NCBI GenBank assembly: GCA_019752555.1
Contig: JAIELY010000010.1
Location: 124,001 to 188,000 of the forward strand
Reading direction: 5' to 3'
DNA length: 64,000 nucleotides
Source: Rhabdochlamydiaceae bacterium
GTDB lineage: Bacteria > Chlamydiota > Chlamydiia > Chlamydiales > Rhabdochlamydiaceae
A program made the position numbers and the translations under genes. This document shows positions 43,022 to 51,744 of this stretch, piece after piece; the stretch's first letter is position 1, and each line of letters opens with the position of its first letter. Below the pieces are notes generated by a model. The model ran no database searches. It saw only the letters and a list, made by a program, of their open reading frames with translations, and was not told where the DNA came from.

Positions 43022-44134
43022 GTGGAGAAAAAAAGTTTGTTCATTAAATCAGATGGCGCACTGATTCCAAAATATAAAATTAATGCCAATATTTTAGATG
43101 TTGCCGACTTGTTACGTGATCCCATCCAGGATGGGGAATCTATTTGCATCAATAGTGAAGCTTGCTTAGAAGTTGTCCATGCTCAACTCGAAAAGGGAGC
43201 GACAAAAGAGGCAATCGAGCTTTTGAAAAACAAGTTTGCATTTCGCGAAGCGACAGCTCGTCTTTTCCCTGAATTGAAGTATTACAAGACATCTCTTAAA
43301 GATCTTGAGTCTGTTCAAGTCAAGTCGGTGATTAAGCCGGTTAAGGGGTTTTTTAGTGCGGGTGTTCGTATTATAGAACCTAATGATGATCTTAAAATCA
43401 TAAAAAGTGCTCTCTTAGCAGACATTAAGAGGTTGTCTGAGTATTTTTCTGAGACGGTTCTTTCGTCGGAAGAATGGCTTGTGGAGGATTGTATTGAAGG
43501 GCAAGAGCTTGCCGTTGATATGTATTATAACACAGAAGGTGAGCCGATTATTCTTAACATCACTTTGCATCCGATGCCGTCCGATCCCCATTATCTTAAT
43601 GCCATTTATTGGACGAGCGAAGAATTGTTCAATTTTTGGAAAGGACCTGTGGAACAATTTTTCAAGTTTCTTAACACCGATATTTTGAATGTGGTTAATT
43701 TTCCAATTCATGCGGAATTTCGGATTAACCAAGAGAAGCTGATTCCTATCGAAATGAATCCGATGCGCTTTGGAGGATTTGGCTTAGCGGATTTGGCCTA
43801 TTATGGGCTCGGGTTTAATCCTTATGATATGTTTTTTAATAACACATCTCCCGACTGGGAGGCCATCTGGGAGCAACGGATGGGGCAGCGGTTTTGTTGG
43901 GCTCTTGGGTACAATGGCAAAGAGATCGATCCTGAACAATCGGTGCCAGATCATACGGCTTTTATCACTTTTTGTGGTCAAGAGCATCTTTTGCATTACC
44001 GTCCAATCGATTGGAAATCGTTGCCGGTTTTTGCATTGGCATATCTCTCGTTAGATACACAAGAGGAGATCGATGCCTTTCTTACTGTCGATTTCAATCA
44101 ATTCTTTCACGCAAGTGTGCCAGCTTATTTGTGA
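43022..44134 (+). CDS. ATP-grasp domain protein
   Basis: A 370-aa enzyme of the ATP-grasp superfamily, which forms acyl-phosphate intermediates to ligate carboxylates to amines. Recognisable blocks: KFAFREATARLFPEL (about residue 75), SVIKPVKGFFSAGV (about 100, ATP-binding Lys), EEWLVEDCIEGQELAVDMYY (about 150) and AEFRINQEKLIPIEMNPMRF (about 235, metal-binding Glu/Asn). The GTG at 43022 follows a GAGGAG in the previous gene; an ATG at 42998 is an alternative. The substrate pair is unknown and no typical partner (cyanophycin, RimK, D-Ala ligase context) is near. It overlaps rlmH by 10 bp. Confidence 0.85.
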   Translation: MEKKSLFIKSDGALIPKYKINANILDVADLLRDPIQDGESICINSEACLEVVHAQLEKGATKEAIELLKNKFAFREATARLFPELKYYKTSLKDLESVQVKSVIKPVKGFFSAGVRIIEPNDDLKIIKSALLADIKRLSEYFSETVLSSEEWLVEDCIEGQELAVDMYYNTEGEPIILNITLHPMPSDPHYLNAIYWTSEELFNFWKGPVEQFFKFLNTDILNVVNFPIHAEFRINQEKLIPIEMNPMRFGGFGLADLAYYGLGFNPYDMFFNNTSPDWEAIWEQRMGQRFCWALGYNGKEIDPEQSVPDHTAFITFCGQEHLLHYRPIDWKSLPVFALAYLSLDTQEEIDAFLTVDFNQFFHASVPAYL

Positions 44135-44550
44135 TAGGCAGAGCCCTTTTCGATTTCTAAAGCTCTGTAGAGCTGCTCGATTAAAATGAGCCGGGTGAGT
44201 TGGTGGGTGAAGGTAAGCGGGGAGAGAGAAATGAGTTTCCGCGCTTTGGCTTTGATTTCAAACGGGATCCCATCCGAGCCTCCGATGACTAAGGTTAGAC
44301 GCGAGCCTAGTTCTTTTAAAGAATTAACGATATAAATTGAAAATGCCTCGCTTGTTAGGAGCGTCCCATTAGGATCTAGACACAGATATGAGGCTTCTTT
44401 ATCTAGAAATTGTTTGAGTTTTTCGTCATCTTTCACAAAAATCCACTCAAAGGTCATGGACGTCTTAAGCCGGCTCGTGTATTCTTCAATTGCTTCAGAT
44501 AGTCCGGTTTCTTTGGTTTTTCCAACGGTAACAATTTTTATTTTATACAT
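44125..44550 (-). CDS. rlmH: 23S rRNA (pseudouridine1915-N3)-methyltransferase
   Basis: A SPOUT-fold methyltransferase acting on helix 69 of 23S rRNA in the 70S ribosome. The 141-aa sequence shows the trefoil-knot SAM motif LTLVIGGSDGIPFEI (near residue 100) and the strongly conserved C-terminus LSPLTFTHQLTRLILIEQLY plus EKGSAYHK. The start codon faces that of lgt, only 9 bp away, so both promoters must lie inside the neighbouring coding region. Confidence 0.96.
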   Translation of the reverse strand: MYKIKIVTVGKTKETGLSEAIEEYTSRLKTSMTFEWIFVKDDEKLKQFLDKEASYLCLDPNGTLLTSEAFSIYIVNSLKELGSRLTLVIGGSDGIPFEIKAKARKLISLSPLTFTHQLTRLILIEQLYRALEIEKGSAYHK

Positions 44551-44559
44551 GTGCGCTCC

Positions 44560-45450
44560 ATGACATTAGCAACTTTTTATTGGGATCCCGATCGGGCGAT
44601 GTTTTCTTTCCCAATCCCCTTATTAGAGAGACCTGTTCTTTGGTATGGCTTCTTTTTCGCTCTCGGTTTCTTTTTGGGGTATGGGATCATAGTTTACCTG
44701 CTTAAGCGGTATTTTCTCCACTTTCCTGGGGTATCTTTAAAGGGTGGGGTTGTAAAAGCCGTCGATCGGCTTACTGTTTACATGATAGCAGGGACACTCA
44801 TCGGGGCGCGTCTTGGAGATCTGTTATTTTATCAAGATTGGGCCCTATTAGCTCACGATCCGCTTTCTGTTTTTAAAGTGTGGGAAGGGGGGCTTGCAAG
44901 TCATGGAGCTGCGGTGGGGATCTTGTTGGCTCTATTTTTGTATGCAAAAAAGATACAACGCGATTGTTTGCATTTGAGTTTTTTACGAGTGCTTGATCTT
45001 GTTGTCATTCCCGCTTCTGTTGGCTGTGGATTTATCCGCTTAGGAAATTTCTTTAACCAAGAAATTATAGGAACTGCGACCTCAGTTCCCTGGGGGGTGA
45101 TTTTTGGACATCCCGCGGATGGGGGGCCTCTGATCCCGCGCCATCCCGCTCAGCTCTATGAGGCGTTTTTTTTATGGGCTGTTTTTGGGATCCTAATGCT
45201 CTATTGGAAAAAACATCCTGATCTAAAAAATCCAGGGCGGATTGCGGGGCTCTTTGTTACCCTTGTTTTTGCATTTCGTTTTCTTGTGGAATTTCTTAAG
45301 CCAGAGCAGAGCGCTCATTTAGGTGTCAATGGATTGCTTACGATGGGACAGTACTTAAGCATTCCATTTCTCTTTCTGGGTGTCTATTTGCTGTGTAGAA
45401 AGCAATCTTGTGTCTTGTATCCTCCCAATCAAAGGGAACAAGTGGAGTAG
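44560..45450 (+). CDS. lgt: Prolipoprotein diacylglyceryl transferase
   Basis: Inner-membrane enzyme that transfers diacylglycerol to the lipobox Cys of prolipoproteins, such as the small lipoprotein at 16037. The 296 aa have about seven helices; the substrate-binding segment is VWEGGLASHGAAVGILLAL (near residue 110) and the Lgt signature GCGFIRLGNFFNQEIIG (near residue 165). The ATG at 44560 is used; an in-frame GTG at 44551 would abut the rlmH start. The 3' end overlaps the convergent 626-aa gene by 113 bp. Confidence 0.95.
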   Translation: MTLATFYWDPDRAMFSFPIPLLERPVLWYGFFFALGFFLGYGIIVYLLKRYFLHFPGVSLKGGVVKAVDRLTVYMIAGTLIGARLGDLLFYQDWALLAHDPLSVFKVWEGGLASHGAAVGILLALFLYAKKIQRDCLHLSFLRVLDLVVIPASVGCGFIRLGNFFNQEIIGTATSVPWGVIFGHPADGGPLIPRHPAQLYEAFFLWAVFGILMLYWKKHPDLKNPGRIAGLFVTLVFAFRFLVEFLKPEQSAHLGVNGLLTMGQYLSIPFLFLGVYLLCRKQSCVLYPPNQREQVE

Positions 45451-47218
45451 ATTGTGTGATGACTTCATAGATGTGCTGAATGAGGGCGTTTTCATCTGCT
45501 GCACACCCATTTTCTTGTAAGTGGTAAACATGCCAAGCAACCAAGCGGTCGTACGAGGATTCCTGAGGTTGTGCGAACAGGGTGTACCAGGCGCATTTGT
45601 ATAAGATCCATGTGCGTTTTATGAGAAGTTCTCTGTAGCAGGAGAGGGTGGGGTGTTTTGTTAAATACTGAGCTGTTACATCCCTTACAAAATCTGCATG
45701 TGAGAAGTGGTGTGAATTTCGTGCCGCCGCAATTTCTTTAAACAATGTCGTGTTTTTATTTAATTGAACTAACCTGTAGATCATATCTCCTTGAATTGCA
45801 AAGAGATGAATTTTTTTCTCGATCTCTTCTTGGTTAAATTCCTTTGCGTGTTTAAAGAATTGAGCTGTTGCATGGACCGTTGCAGAAAAACTGTTTTCTG
45901 GAGAATCGATGAGAATATGTGCGATTTCTTCTTCAATTCTTTGGCCGATCCGATAGGGGAGTTTTTCTAATAATCCCTCTGTTCCTGAAAGGGTTTTCCA
46001 AATTGCGATTTCAAGAAGATCGCCGTCTTTTTCGGTTAATGGAGGCAAATGGATGGCTTCTTTATATGCGGCCCAAATCGCCTCCGTTGAGTATTCAATC
46101 GAATGGCAGTATTGTTCGTTGCGCATCAGGACAAGCTCCGCCGAGATAAAGGCGTAAACTGCCTGAGATAGTGCTGGACGCGTAGGCTGCGTCGTCGGGT
46201 AGATGGAGCAAATTGCAGCTTTGATTTCCTCTTCCTTAAGCTCTTTCGGCAGTTGGCTTGCTAGCGTGTAGAGCGCTCGGATTCTGCGGACTTGCTCATG
46301 GAGCTCTGGAAGCAGCATTGCCGATTTACAAAGGGCGCTATGGCGGCTGATGAAATTTAAAAGGGCTCTTTTTTGCTCGGCGAAATAGTGGGTGTGGATA
46401 GAAGAGGTTGCGTAGAGCTTTTCTGCAAAAAGAGCTGCGATATTTCCATAGAGAGAATCTAAAGAAGAAAAGCTCGGAAGCTCATGGATGGCTTGAAGCG
46501 ATTCTTTGACTTGAATGACGAGCTCTTCATAACTTAATTGAGGCTGCTGTGCTTTGATTCCTAAAATTGTTTTTACGATGAGTTTATCGATCTGATCGCA
46601 CTTGTCATACGGACATTTTAATTGCTCTGGCGTTGCATTTTTAATGAGATGCTTTTGTGTTGACCAGATCATCTTTGTTAATTCATCGAGTTTGGGGCGC
46701 TTTCCATCAATGGTTGCAATGCACTCGCTAATCTTTAGGGCCAGTTGATGAGCGAATTGGCTCGGATGCAGCTGAGGCGGATTTTTTAAACAGAGATATT
46801 GTCTTAGGTTTTCTTTAATTAAGAAGGATGTGTTGAGCTTTCCTTCCTCTGTCATCGCTTGGGTTTGTGTCTCGATCTGCTGTAAATAATATCCGACCTT
46901 TTCCCATGTTTTTTTCAGCGCCAGAACACCAAGACGGTATTGGGGGAATTTTTCTTGAAACTCGGGGCTGATCTTTTCAATGAGTTTTTCCTGAATTTTA
47001 GGCGACCATTTTTTATGGCACCCACACTGTTGCATTTCTTCTTTGATTTTCTGGGATAGAAACAGATTTAAGTCTGAATAAGGATCGTAAAAATCAGGTG
47101 CTTCATCTACGTAGGAAAGGGTGATCTCATTTTTTTTCCGAGAAGAAACAGAATACAGTTGGCTGAGTTCTGAAATAAAGTTGTCTGAAGAGGGGTGAGG
47201 AGGTTTTGTGTCTTTCAT
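45338..47218 (-). CDS. Hypothetical 626-aa soluble helical protein
   Basis: Not recognised. The protein is rich in helices and charged residues throughout, with no signal peptide or membrane segment. A short Cys/His cluster (QQCGCHKKW, near residue 60) and a CPYDKCDQ pair (near residue 205) could bind metal, but there is no complete zinc-finger pattern. The last 38 codons overlap lgt by 113 bp on the opposite strand, unusually long. It is flanked upstream by a 240-bp AT-rich gap before ssb (47219-47458). Effector or structural roles are possible; nothing decides between them. Confidence 0.7.
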   Translation of the reverse strand: MKDTKPPHPSSDNFISELSQLYSVSSRKKNEITLSYVDEAPDFYDPYSDLNLFLSQKIKEEMQQCGCHKKWSPKIQEKLIEKISPEFQEKFPQYRLGVLALKKTWEKVGYYLQQIETQTQAMTEEGKLNTSFLIKENLRQYLCLKNPPQLHPSQFAHQLALKISECIATIDGKRPKLDELTKMIWSTQKHLIKNATPEQLKCPYDKCDQIDKLIVKTILGIKAQQPQLSYEELVIQVKESLQAIHELPSFSSLDSLYGNIAALFAEKLYATSSIHTHYFAEQKRALLNFISRHSALCKSAMLLPELHEQVRRIRALYTLASQLPKELKEEEIKAAICSIYPTTQPTRPALSQAVYAFISAELVLMRNEQYCHSIEYSTEAIWAAYKEAIHLPPLTEKDGDLLEIAIWKTLSGTEGLLEKLPYRIGQRIEEEIAHILIDSPENSFSATVHATAQFFKHAKEFNQEEIEKKIHLFAIQGDMIYRLVQLNKNTTLFKEIAAARNSHHFSHADFVRDVTAQYLTKHPTLSCYRELLIKRTWILYKCAWYTLFAQPQESSYDRLVAWHVYHLQENGCAADENALIQHIYEVITQSTPLVPFDWEDTRHKIAFYTANRHPEREMECLSTVPS

Positions 47219-47394
47219 AATTCTTGCCGAATTAACTCGAAAAAAAATTGATGCGTATTTTTCTGTCTAACTTAATTAGAATTTTTATGTCTAATTATTT
47301 ATTTTAAATCGCGTTGGTTTTTCAATTTTTTGGATAGATGCTGTAGTAAGTTATTGATGCTTGAGAAGTTTCCCGAATCCATCCAATTTCTCCC

Positions 47395-47423
47395 TTGATT
47401 ACAATTCTTCATTGGACTATCCC
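47395..47423 (+). promoter_or_regulatory. Possible promoter for ssb
   Basis: TTGATT (47395-47400), 17 bp, TATCCC (47418-47423), 35 bp before the ssb ATG. The -10 match is weak. The rest of the 47219-47458 gap is AT-rich with no gene seen. Confidence 0.3.
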
Positions 47424-47458
47424 TTACAGAAGAACGATAGCTAATTTAAGAGGATACG

Positions 47459-47917
47459 ATGAATCAAATTACGATTGCAGGTCATTTAGGAGCAGATCCT
47501 GAAGTGCGTTTTACTTCTTCTGGACAAAAGGTCACTACGTTGCGCGTTGCTGCCCGTGCTCGTAGAGGCGGAAAAGATGAAACGATTTGGTGGAAGGTCA
47601 CCGTTTGGGGCGAGCAATTTGACAAGATGATTGCTTATTTAAAAAAGGGAAGTCCAGTGATTGTGATGGGAGAGCTGAATAAACCTGAAATCTTCACCGA
47701 CAGGGAAGGGCGTCCTCAAGTTTCGATGAGCATTACCGCTTTGAACTTGATGTTTAGCCCATTTGGGAAACCAGAGCATACAGGATCTGCACATGGAGAG
47801 TCCTCTGAGAAAATGGGTGGACATTCCGATTCTGATTCGATGGGAAGTTTTGAACATGCTGCAGTGGGGCAGGGAAAAGCGGATGCTGCGTTTAATGAAG
47901 ATGAGATTCCTTTTTAA
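47459..47917 (+). CDS. ssb: Single-stranded DNA-binding protein
   Basis: An OB-fold protein that coats ssDNA in replication and repair. The 152 aa begin MNQITIAGHLGADPEVRFTS, with KDETIWWKVTVWGEQFDKMI and KKGSPVIVMGELNKPE in the OB fold (residues 1-105), a Gly/Ser/His linker and the acidic tip EDEIPF that docks partner proteins. An AGAGGA lies before the ATG. It is followed 11 bp later by pepA, the order known in Chlamydia. Confidence 0.97.
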   Translation: MNQITIAGHLGADPEVRFTSSGQKVTTLRVAARARRGGKDETIWWKVTVWGEQFDKMIAYLKKGSPVIVMGELNKPEIFTDREGRPQVSMSITALNLMFSPFGKPEHTGSAHGESSEKMGGHSDSDSMGSFEHAAVGQGKADAAFNEDEIPF

Positions 47918-47928
47918 TCTGGAGACTT

Positions 47929-49416
47929 ATGCAACTGACATCTGTAGAAAAAAGCTCCCAGCGCAAGAAATCGGATGTTGTGATCGTTCCGTTCTGGCAG
48001 GGCAAGTCTAAGCCTGAGAGTGCATGTAAGGAAGAGGAGTTTTCCAAGTGGGCGGCACAACCGATCCGCAATGGCGATTTCGGTGCAAAAGAGGGGGAAA
48101 CTCTTCTTTTGTATCGCACAAGTGGTAAAGAGCATCGGATTTTATTGCTCGGATTAGGCAAGCGCAAGCCTTGCCTTGCTGAAAATTTACGTAAGTCTTA
48201 TGCCTCTGCTGTCAAAGCCTTGCGTGCAAAGAAAATTAAAACTGCTAATGTTTTTCTTCCGGAAAATGAGCTGCTCTCAGAAGAGGTGATTTTGCGCGGC
48301 GCTGCTGAAGGGGCTTTGTTGGCTAATTACTCTTTTAGCATGTTAAAAAGCGATTCTGGCGAGCTAGAGAGTCAAAATGCTCTTTCCCATCTTTGCTTTG
48401 TCGGTGTTGACAGGTCAGGATCGAGTTGTCTCAAAAAACTGCATGTTGTTTCTTTATCTGTTAATCTCGCTCGCGATCTCATCAATGGAAATGCGGATGA
48501 TGTCCATGTGGATACATTAGCCGCATTTGCTCGGGGAATCAGCGAGGAGTTTTCTACAGTAAAGACAACCATTTTGGGCAAAGAGGATCTCGAGCGGGAA
48601 AATCTGGGCTTGATCTTAGCTGTCAATCGGGGATCTGTCCGCGATCCTGCTCTCATTATTTTAGAATACCAGGGCAATCCGGGCTCGAAAGATAAAACAG
48701 CTGTCATCGGAAAAGGGATCACCTATGATACAGGCGGGCTCAATATGAAGCCGACAGGTAGCATGGAGACGATGAAATGCGATATGTCAGGTGCTGCTGC
48801 GGCTCTTTGTCTTGTACAGGCAGCTGCCAGATTAAAGCTGAAGAAGAATATCGTTGCAGCGCTAGCTGTTGCGGAAAATGCGGTAGGTCCCAATAGCTAT
48901 AAGCCAGGAGATGTGTTTAAGAGCCATGCGGGAAAAACGGTCGAAATCTCCAACACCGATGCAGAGGGAAGACTTGTGCTTGCCGATGCCTTTTCTTATA
49001 TCCAGGAAAAGTATCGCCCTAATCGGTTGATTGATCTTGCCACATTAACAGGTGCGATTGTTGTTGCGTTAGGAGAAGAAGCAACAGGGTTATTTTGCAA
49101 TGACGATACCCTCTCAAAAGAGCTTATGAAAGCAGGAGATCGCACACATGAGAGGCTCTGGCGGATGCCGTTGTTTCCTGAATATAAGGAGATGCTCAAA
49201 TCAAAAATCGCAGATCTTAAGAATTCTGCAGGAAGAGGGGGCGGCTCGTGCACTGCCGCAGCATTTCTGCAGCAGTTTGTCAAAGAGATCCCCTGGGCGC
49301 ATTTAGATATTGCCGGAACAGCATATCTTTCTGATGCAAAAGGGTATCACACGACCCCTGCGACAGGTGTGGGTGTGCGTCTTTTGATCGACTATCTTGA
49401 ACATCTTGAAGCATGA
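47929..49416 (+). CDS. pepA: Leucyl aminopeptidase (M17)
   Basis: A two-metal cytosolic aminopeptidase, 495 aa, hexameric in the family. The N-terminal domain (about residues 1-160) is variable; the catalytic domain holds GKGITYDTGGLNMKPTGSM (near residue 265, metal and catalytic Lys) and the M17 signature NTDAEGRLVLADAF (near residue 345), plus EEATGLFCND. Homologs also bind DNA in some bacteria. Its last 4 bp overlap the start of the pseudouridine synthase gene (ATGA). Confidence 0.97.
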   Translation: MQLTSVEKSSQRKKSDVVIVPFWQGKSKPESACKEEEFSKWAAQPIRNGDFGAKEGETLLLYRTSGKEHRILLLGLGKRKPCLAENLRKSYASAVKALRAKKIKTANVFLPENELLSEEVILRGAAEGALLANYSFSMLKSDSGELESQNALSHLCFVGVDRSGSSCLKKLHVVSLSVNLARDLINGNADDVHVDTLAAFARGISEEFSTVKTTILGKEDLERENLGLILAVNRGSVRDPALIILEYQGNPGSKDKTAVIGKGITYDTGGLNMKPTGSMETMKCDMSGAAAALCLVQAAARLKLKKNIVAALAVAENAVGPNSYKPGDVFKSHAGKTVEISNTDAEGRLVLADAFSYIQEKYRPNRLIDLATLTGAIVVALGEEATGLFCNDDTLSKELMKAGDRTHERLWRMPLFPEYKEMLKSKIADLKNSAGRGGGSCTAAAFLQQFVKEIPWAHLDIAGTAYLSDAKGYHTTPATGVGVRLLIDYLEHLEA

Positions 49417-50345
49417 AGCCCTCTTCTCAAAAGATGCTCAAATGGGTTGTCTCTTCTTCTGAAGAAGGGATGACCCTGCATGCTTTTTTACGCAAAAAAT
49501 ATCCTCAAGCGCCCTCTGTTAAAGCGTTAAAGCGCGCAATTGATGGCAAATGCTGCAGAGTCAACGGAAAGGTCGAGACCTTTGCATCCCATTCTTTGAA
49601 AGCAGGTAATCAAGTCGAGCTGGATTGCGCAGCATTGGATCCATCGCCTGCCTCCTTTACTCCCTCTATTTTGTATGAGGACGACGCGCTATTGATTTGC
49701 GATAAGCTCTCAGGATGGATCTCTGAAAACCATTTTTTGAATAAAAAATTTCCAAAATTTAAGAATCACCTTCAGCTTGTGCATCGCCTCGATAAGGAAA
49801 CGACGGGCGCGCTCATTCTTGCTAAAAATGATGCAATTAAAGAGCAGATGTTTCTTCTTTTTAGAGAGCGAAAGATCCACAAAGCCTATCTAGCACTCGT
49901 TAGTGGGGTGGTCAAACAAAATGGCGGGATCATCGACACCAATTTAAAACGCAGACAACAGACGCAAAGCCAGATCATGGTTGAGGTTTCAAAAGAGGGG
50001 CAAAGAGCCATCACTCATTGGAAATGTCTCGCTAAGGGAAAAAATGCATCCCTTTTATTGTGCGAGCCTCTTACAGGACGCACGCATCAGCTGCGCGTTC
50101 ACCTAAAAAGCATCGGACATCCCCTCTTAGGGGATCTACAGTATGGAAAGCCATTTAACAAAGAGCTTCATTTTAAACGCCATTTGCTCCATGCGTATGC
50201 TGTTTTTTTTACCCATCCGATTTCTCATAAAGAGATCAGAGCAGTAGCTCCGATCCCCGAAGATTTTAAGAGCGCTCTTAAGGAATTAGATATCGATCTA
50301 AAGTGTCTTGAGATGGCGCATCTTATCGAGCTTTTTCGCAACTAA
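49413..50345 (+). CDS. RluA/RluD-family RNA pseudouridine synthase
   Basis: A 310-aa enzyme with an N-terminal S4 domain (about residues 15-70, KALKRAIDGKCCRVNGKVE) and the RluA-family catalytic motif VHRLDKETTGALILAKND (catalytic Asp, near residue 125), then GRTHQLRVHLKSIGHPLLGD (near 225). It isomerises uridine in rRNA or tRNA; the target position cannot be read from sequence. It starts within the pepA stop codon and overlaps the convergent POT gene by 48 bp. Confidence 0.93.
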   Translation: MKPSSQKMLKWVVSSSEEGMTLHAFLRKKYPQAPSVKALKRAIDGKCCRVNGKVETFASHSLKAGNQVELDCAALDPSPASFTPSILYEDDALLICDKLSGWISENHFLNKKFPKFKNHLQLVHRLDKETTGALILAKNDAIKEQMFLLFRERKIHKAYLALVSGVVKQNGGIIDTNLKRRQQTQSQIMVEVSKEGQRAITHWKCLAKGKNASLLLCEPLTGRTHQLRVHLKSIGHPLLGDLQYGKPFNKELHFKRHLLHAYAVFFTHPISHKEIRAVAPIPEDFKSALKELDIDLKCLEMAHLIELFRN

Positions 50346-51596
50346 AAACAAGAGCGCTGCAGAGACGAATGAGGCAATGACAAAGAGATTGAAGAACTGG
50401 CTCATTTCTTTTAGTTTTGACATCCAAGGAGCGATGATTCCTCCCAGATAAAAGGCAATCCCAATACACAAATACCATACCCCCACAAGAAGAGCTGTAA
50501 AGCGATGAGGAGAGAGGTGGGTGATGAGGGATAAGCCAATGGGTGCTATCAGCATTTCTCCTAAAGCCATAAAGGCATAAGCAAATAATAGGTAGAAGGG
50601 GCTTACAGATCCTGAATGTGCTCCTGAGGGGATATGCCAAGAGGCGATGACCATGATTAAAAAACAGATCCCCATCGATGTAAGACTAAGAGCTGATTTT
50701 ACAATCGGTGTTGGATTCATCTTCTTTTTCGTTAAATAGACATATAAAAGAGAAAGGGGCATCGCAAAGAGGATCAGGTAGAGCGTTTCCGAAGAAAGAA
50801 GCCAAACAGGGGGGATTTCCATCCCAAAGACACTTCTATCTGTGAAACGCAGTGCAAATAGGTTTAAGGAGGAGCCTCCTTGGTTATATGCCATCCAGAA
50901 AAGGATTGAAAAGAAGGATAGAATGCAAATCACAAGGATGCGGCTCCATTCATGACGGTGCAAGGGCGCTTGTTTTTTTCCTTTGAGTTTCTCGCGGATT
51001 TTTGATGCTTCTAAAAGGTCTGGATTTTGCAGCGCCCATTTAAAGAAAACTAAGGCAAATAACTGGACAACCCCTGCGAGGAAGAAAGCAAAATGCCAGT
51101 GTTTCGCTTGACCCAGAGCTCCAAGGCTTACCATCGCAACGAAGGCTCCGATGTTCACTGCGGAATAATAGATCGAGAAGCCCCCATCGCGCAAATGGTG
51201 TTGGTGATGGTAGAGGCTGCCGAGAAGCGCATAAATGCTCGGCGTGAATACAGCAGCACCAAGCGCTACTAATGCCAAACTGATATAGATAAGAGGCAAG
51301 CTGCCTGTTGAGAACAAAAAGCATCCCGCTGCTGTTAATAAGATTCCCCAAATCACAGGCAGACGGTAGTTGAACTTATCAGAGAAATACCCTCCTACGA
51401 CAGGCAAGACGAAGGCTACTCCTGTAAATAATCCAAACAGAGTGTCTGCTGCTGTATCTGTAAACTTTTGATTCTGAACAAGATAAAGAACAAGCAGGTT
51501 GGCAATGCCCCAAAATGCGAACCGTTGGCACATTTCAGTGAGTGCGAGTAAGTACATCTCTTTAGGATGTGCAGAGGATCCTGTTGACCTTGCCAT
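50298..51596 (-). CDS. POT/PTR2 family proton-dependent peptide transporter
   Basis: A 432-aa inner-membrane MFS-type symporter with about 12-14 helices. POT hallmarks are EMCQRFAFWGIANLLVLYLV (the E-x-x-E-R-F-x-x-Y-like TM1, with Phe for Tyr), VLPVVGGYFSDKFNYR, and DGGFSIYYSAVNIGAFVAMV (PTR2 signature region). It would import di- and tripeptides, useful to an amino-acid-dependent intracellular bacterium. GGGAG lies 8 nt before the ATG at 51596; an in-frame ATG at 51608 overlaps it. The 3' end overlaps the pseudouridine synthase gene by 48 bp. Confidence 0.88.
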   Translation of the reverse strand: MARSTGSSAHPKEMYLLALTEMCQRFAFWGIANLLVLYLVQNQKFTDTAADTLFGLFTGVAFVLPVVGGYFSDKFNYRLPVIWGILLTAAGCFLFSTGSLPLIYISLALVALGAAVFTPSIYALLGSLYHHQHHLRDGGFSIYYSAVNIGAFVAMVSLGALGQAKHWHFAFFLAGVVQLFALVFFKWALQNPDLLEASKIREKLKGKKQAPLHRHEWSRILVICILSFFSILFWMAYNQGGSSLNLFALRFTDRSVFGMEIPPVWLLSSETLYLILFAMPLSLLYVYLTKKKMNPTPIVKSALSLTSMGICFLIMVIASWHIPSGAHSGSVSPFYLLFAYAFMALGEMLIAPIGLSLITHLSPHRFTALLVGVWYLCIGIAFYLGGIIAPWMSKLKEMSQFFNLFVIASFVSAALLFLVAKKLDKMRHLKTL

Positions 51597-51690
51597 AAGC
51601 TCTCCCATAGCTAATTAAAGATATTTTTAAAGTTAGCAGATTGCTTTGGTTTTGGCTATACAGAAACAATTTCAAGAGCGGCTTTAGACA

Positions 51691-51727
51691 AAAAAATCCC
51701 CTACAACAAAAAGAGCTGCTGTAGGGG
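51691..51727 (-). terminator. Intrinsic terminator of the Pro/Ser-rich paralog pair
   Basis: Read on the minus strand, TGTAGGGG pairs with CCCCTACA (51698-51705 with 51720-51727), with part of the intervening sequence also pairable, followed by ATTTTTTT. It lies 18 bp after the stop of the 498-aa gene. Confidence 0.85.
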
Positions 51728-51744
51728 TCATGAGAAAAAATGAC

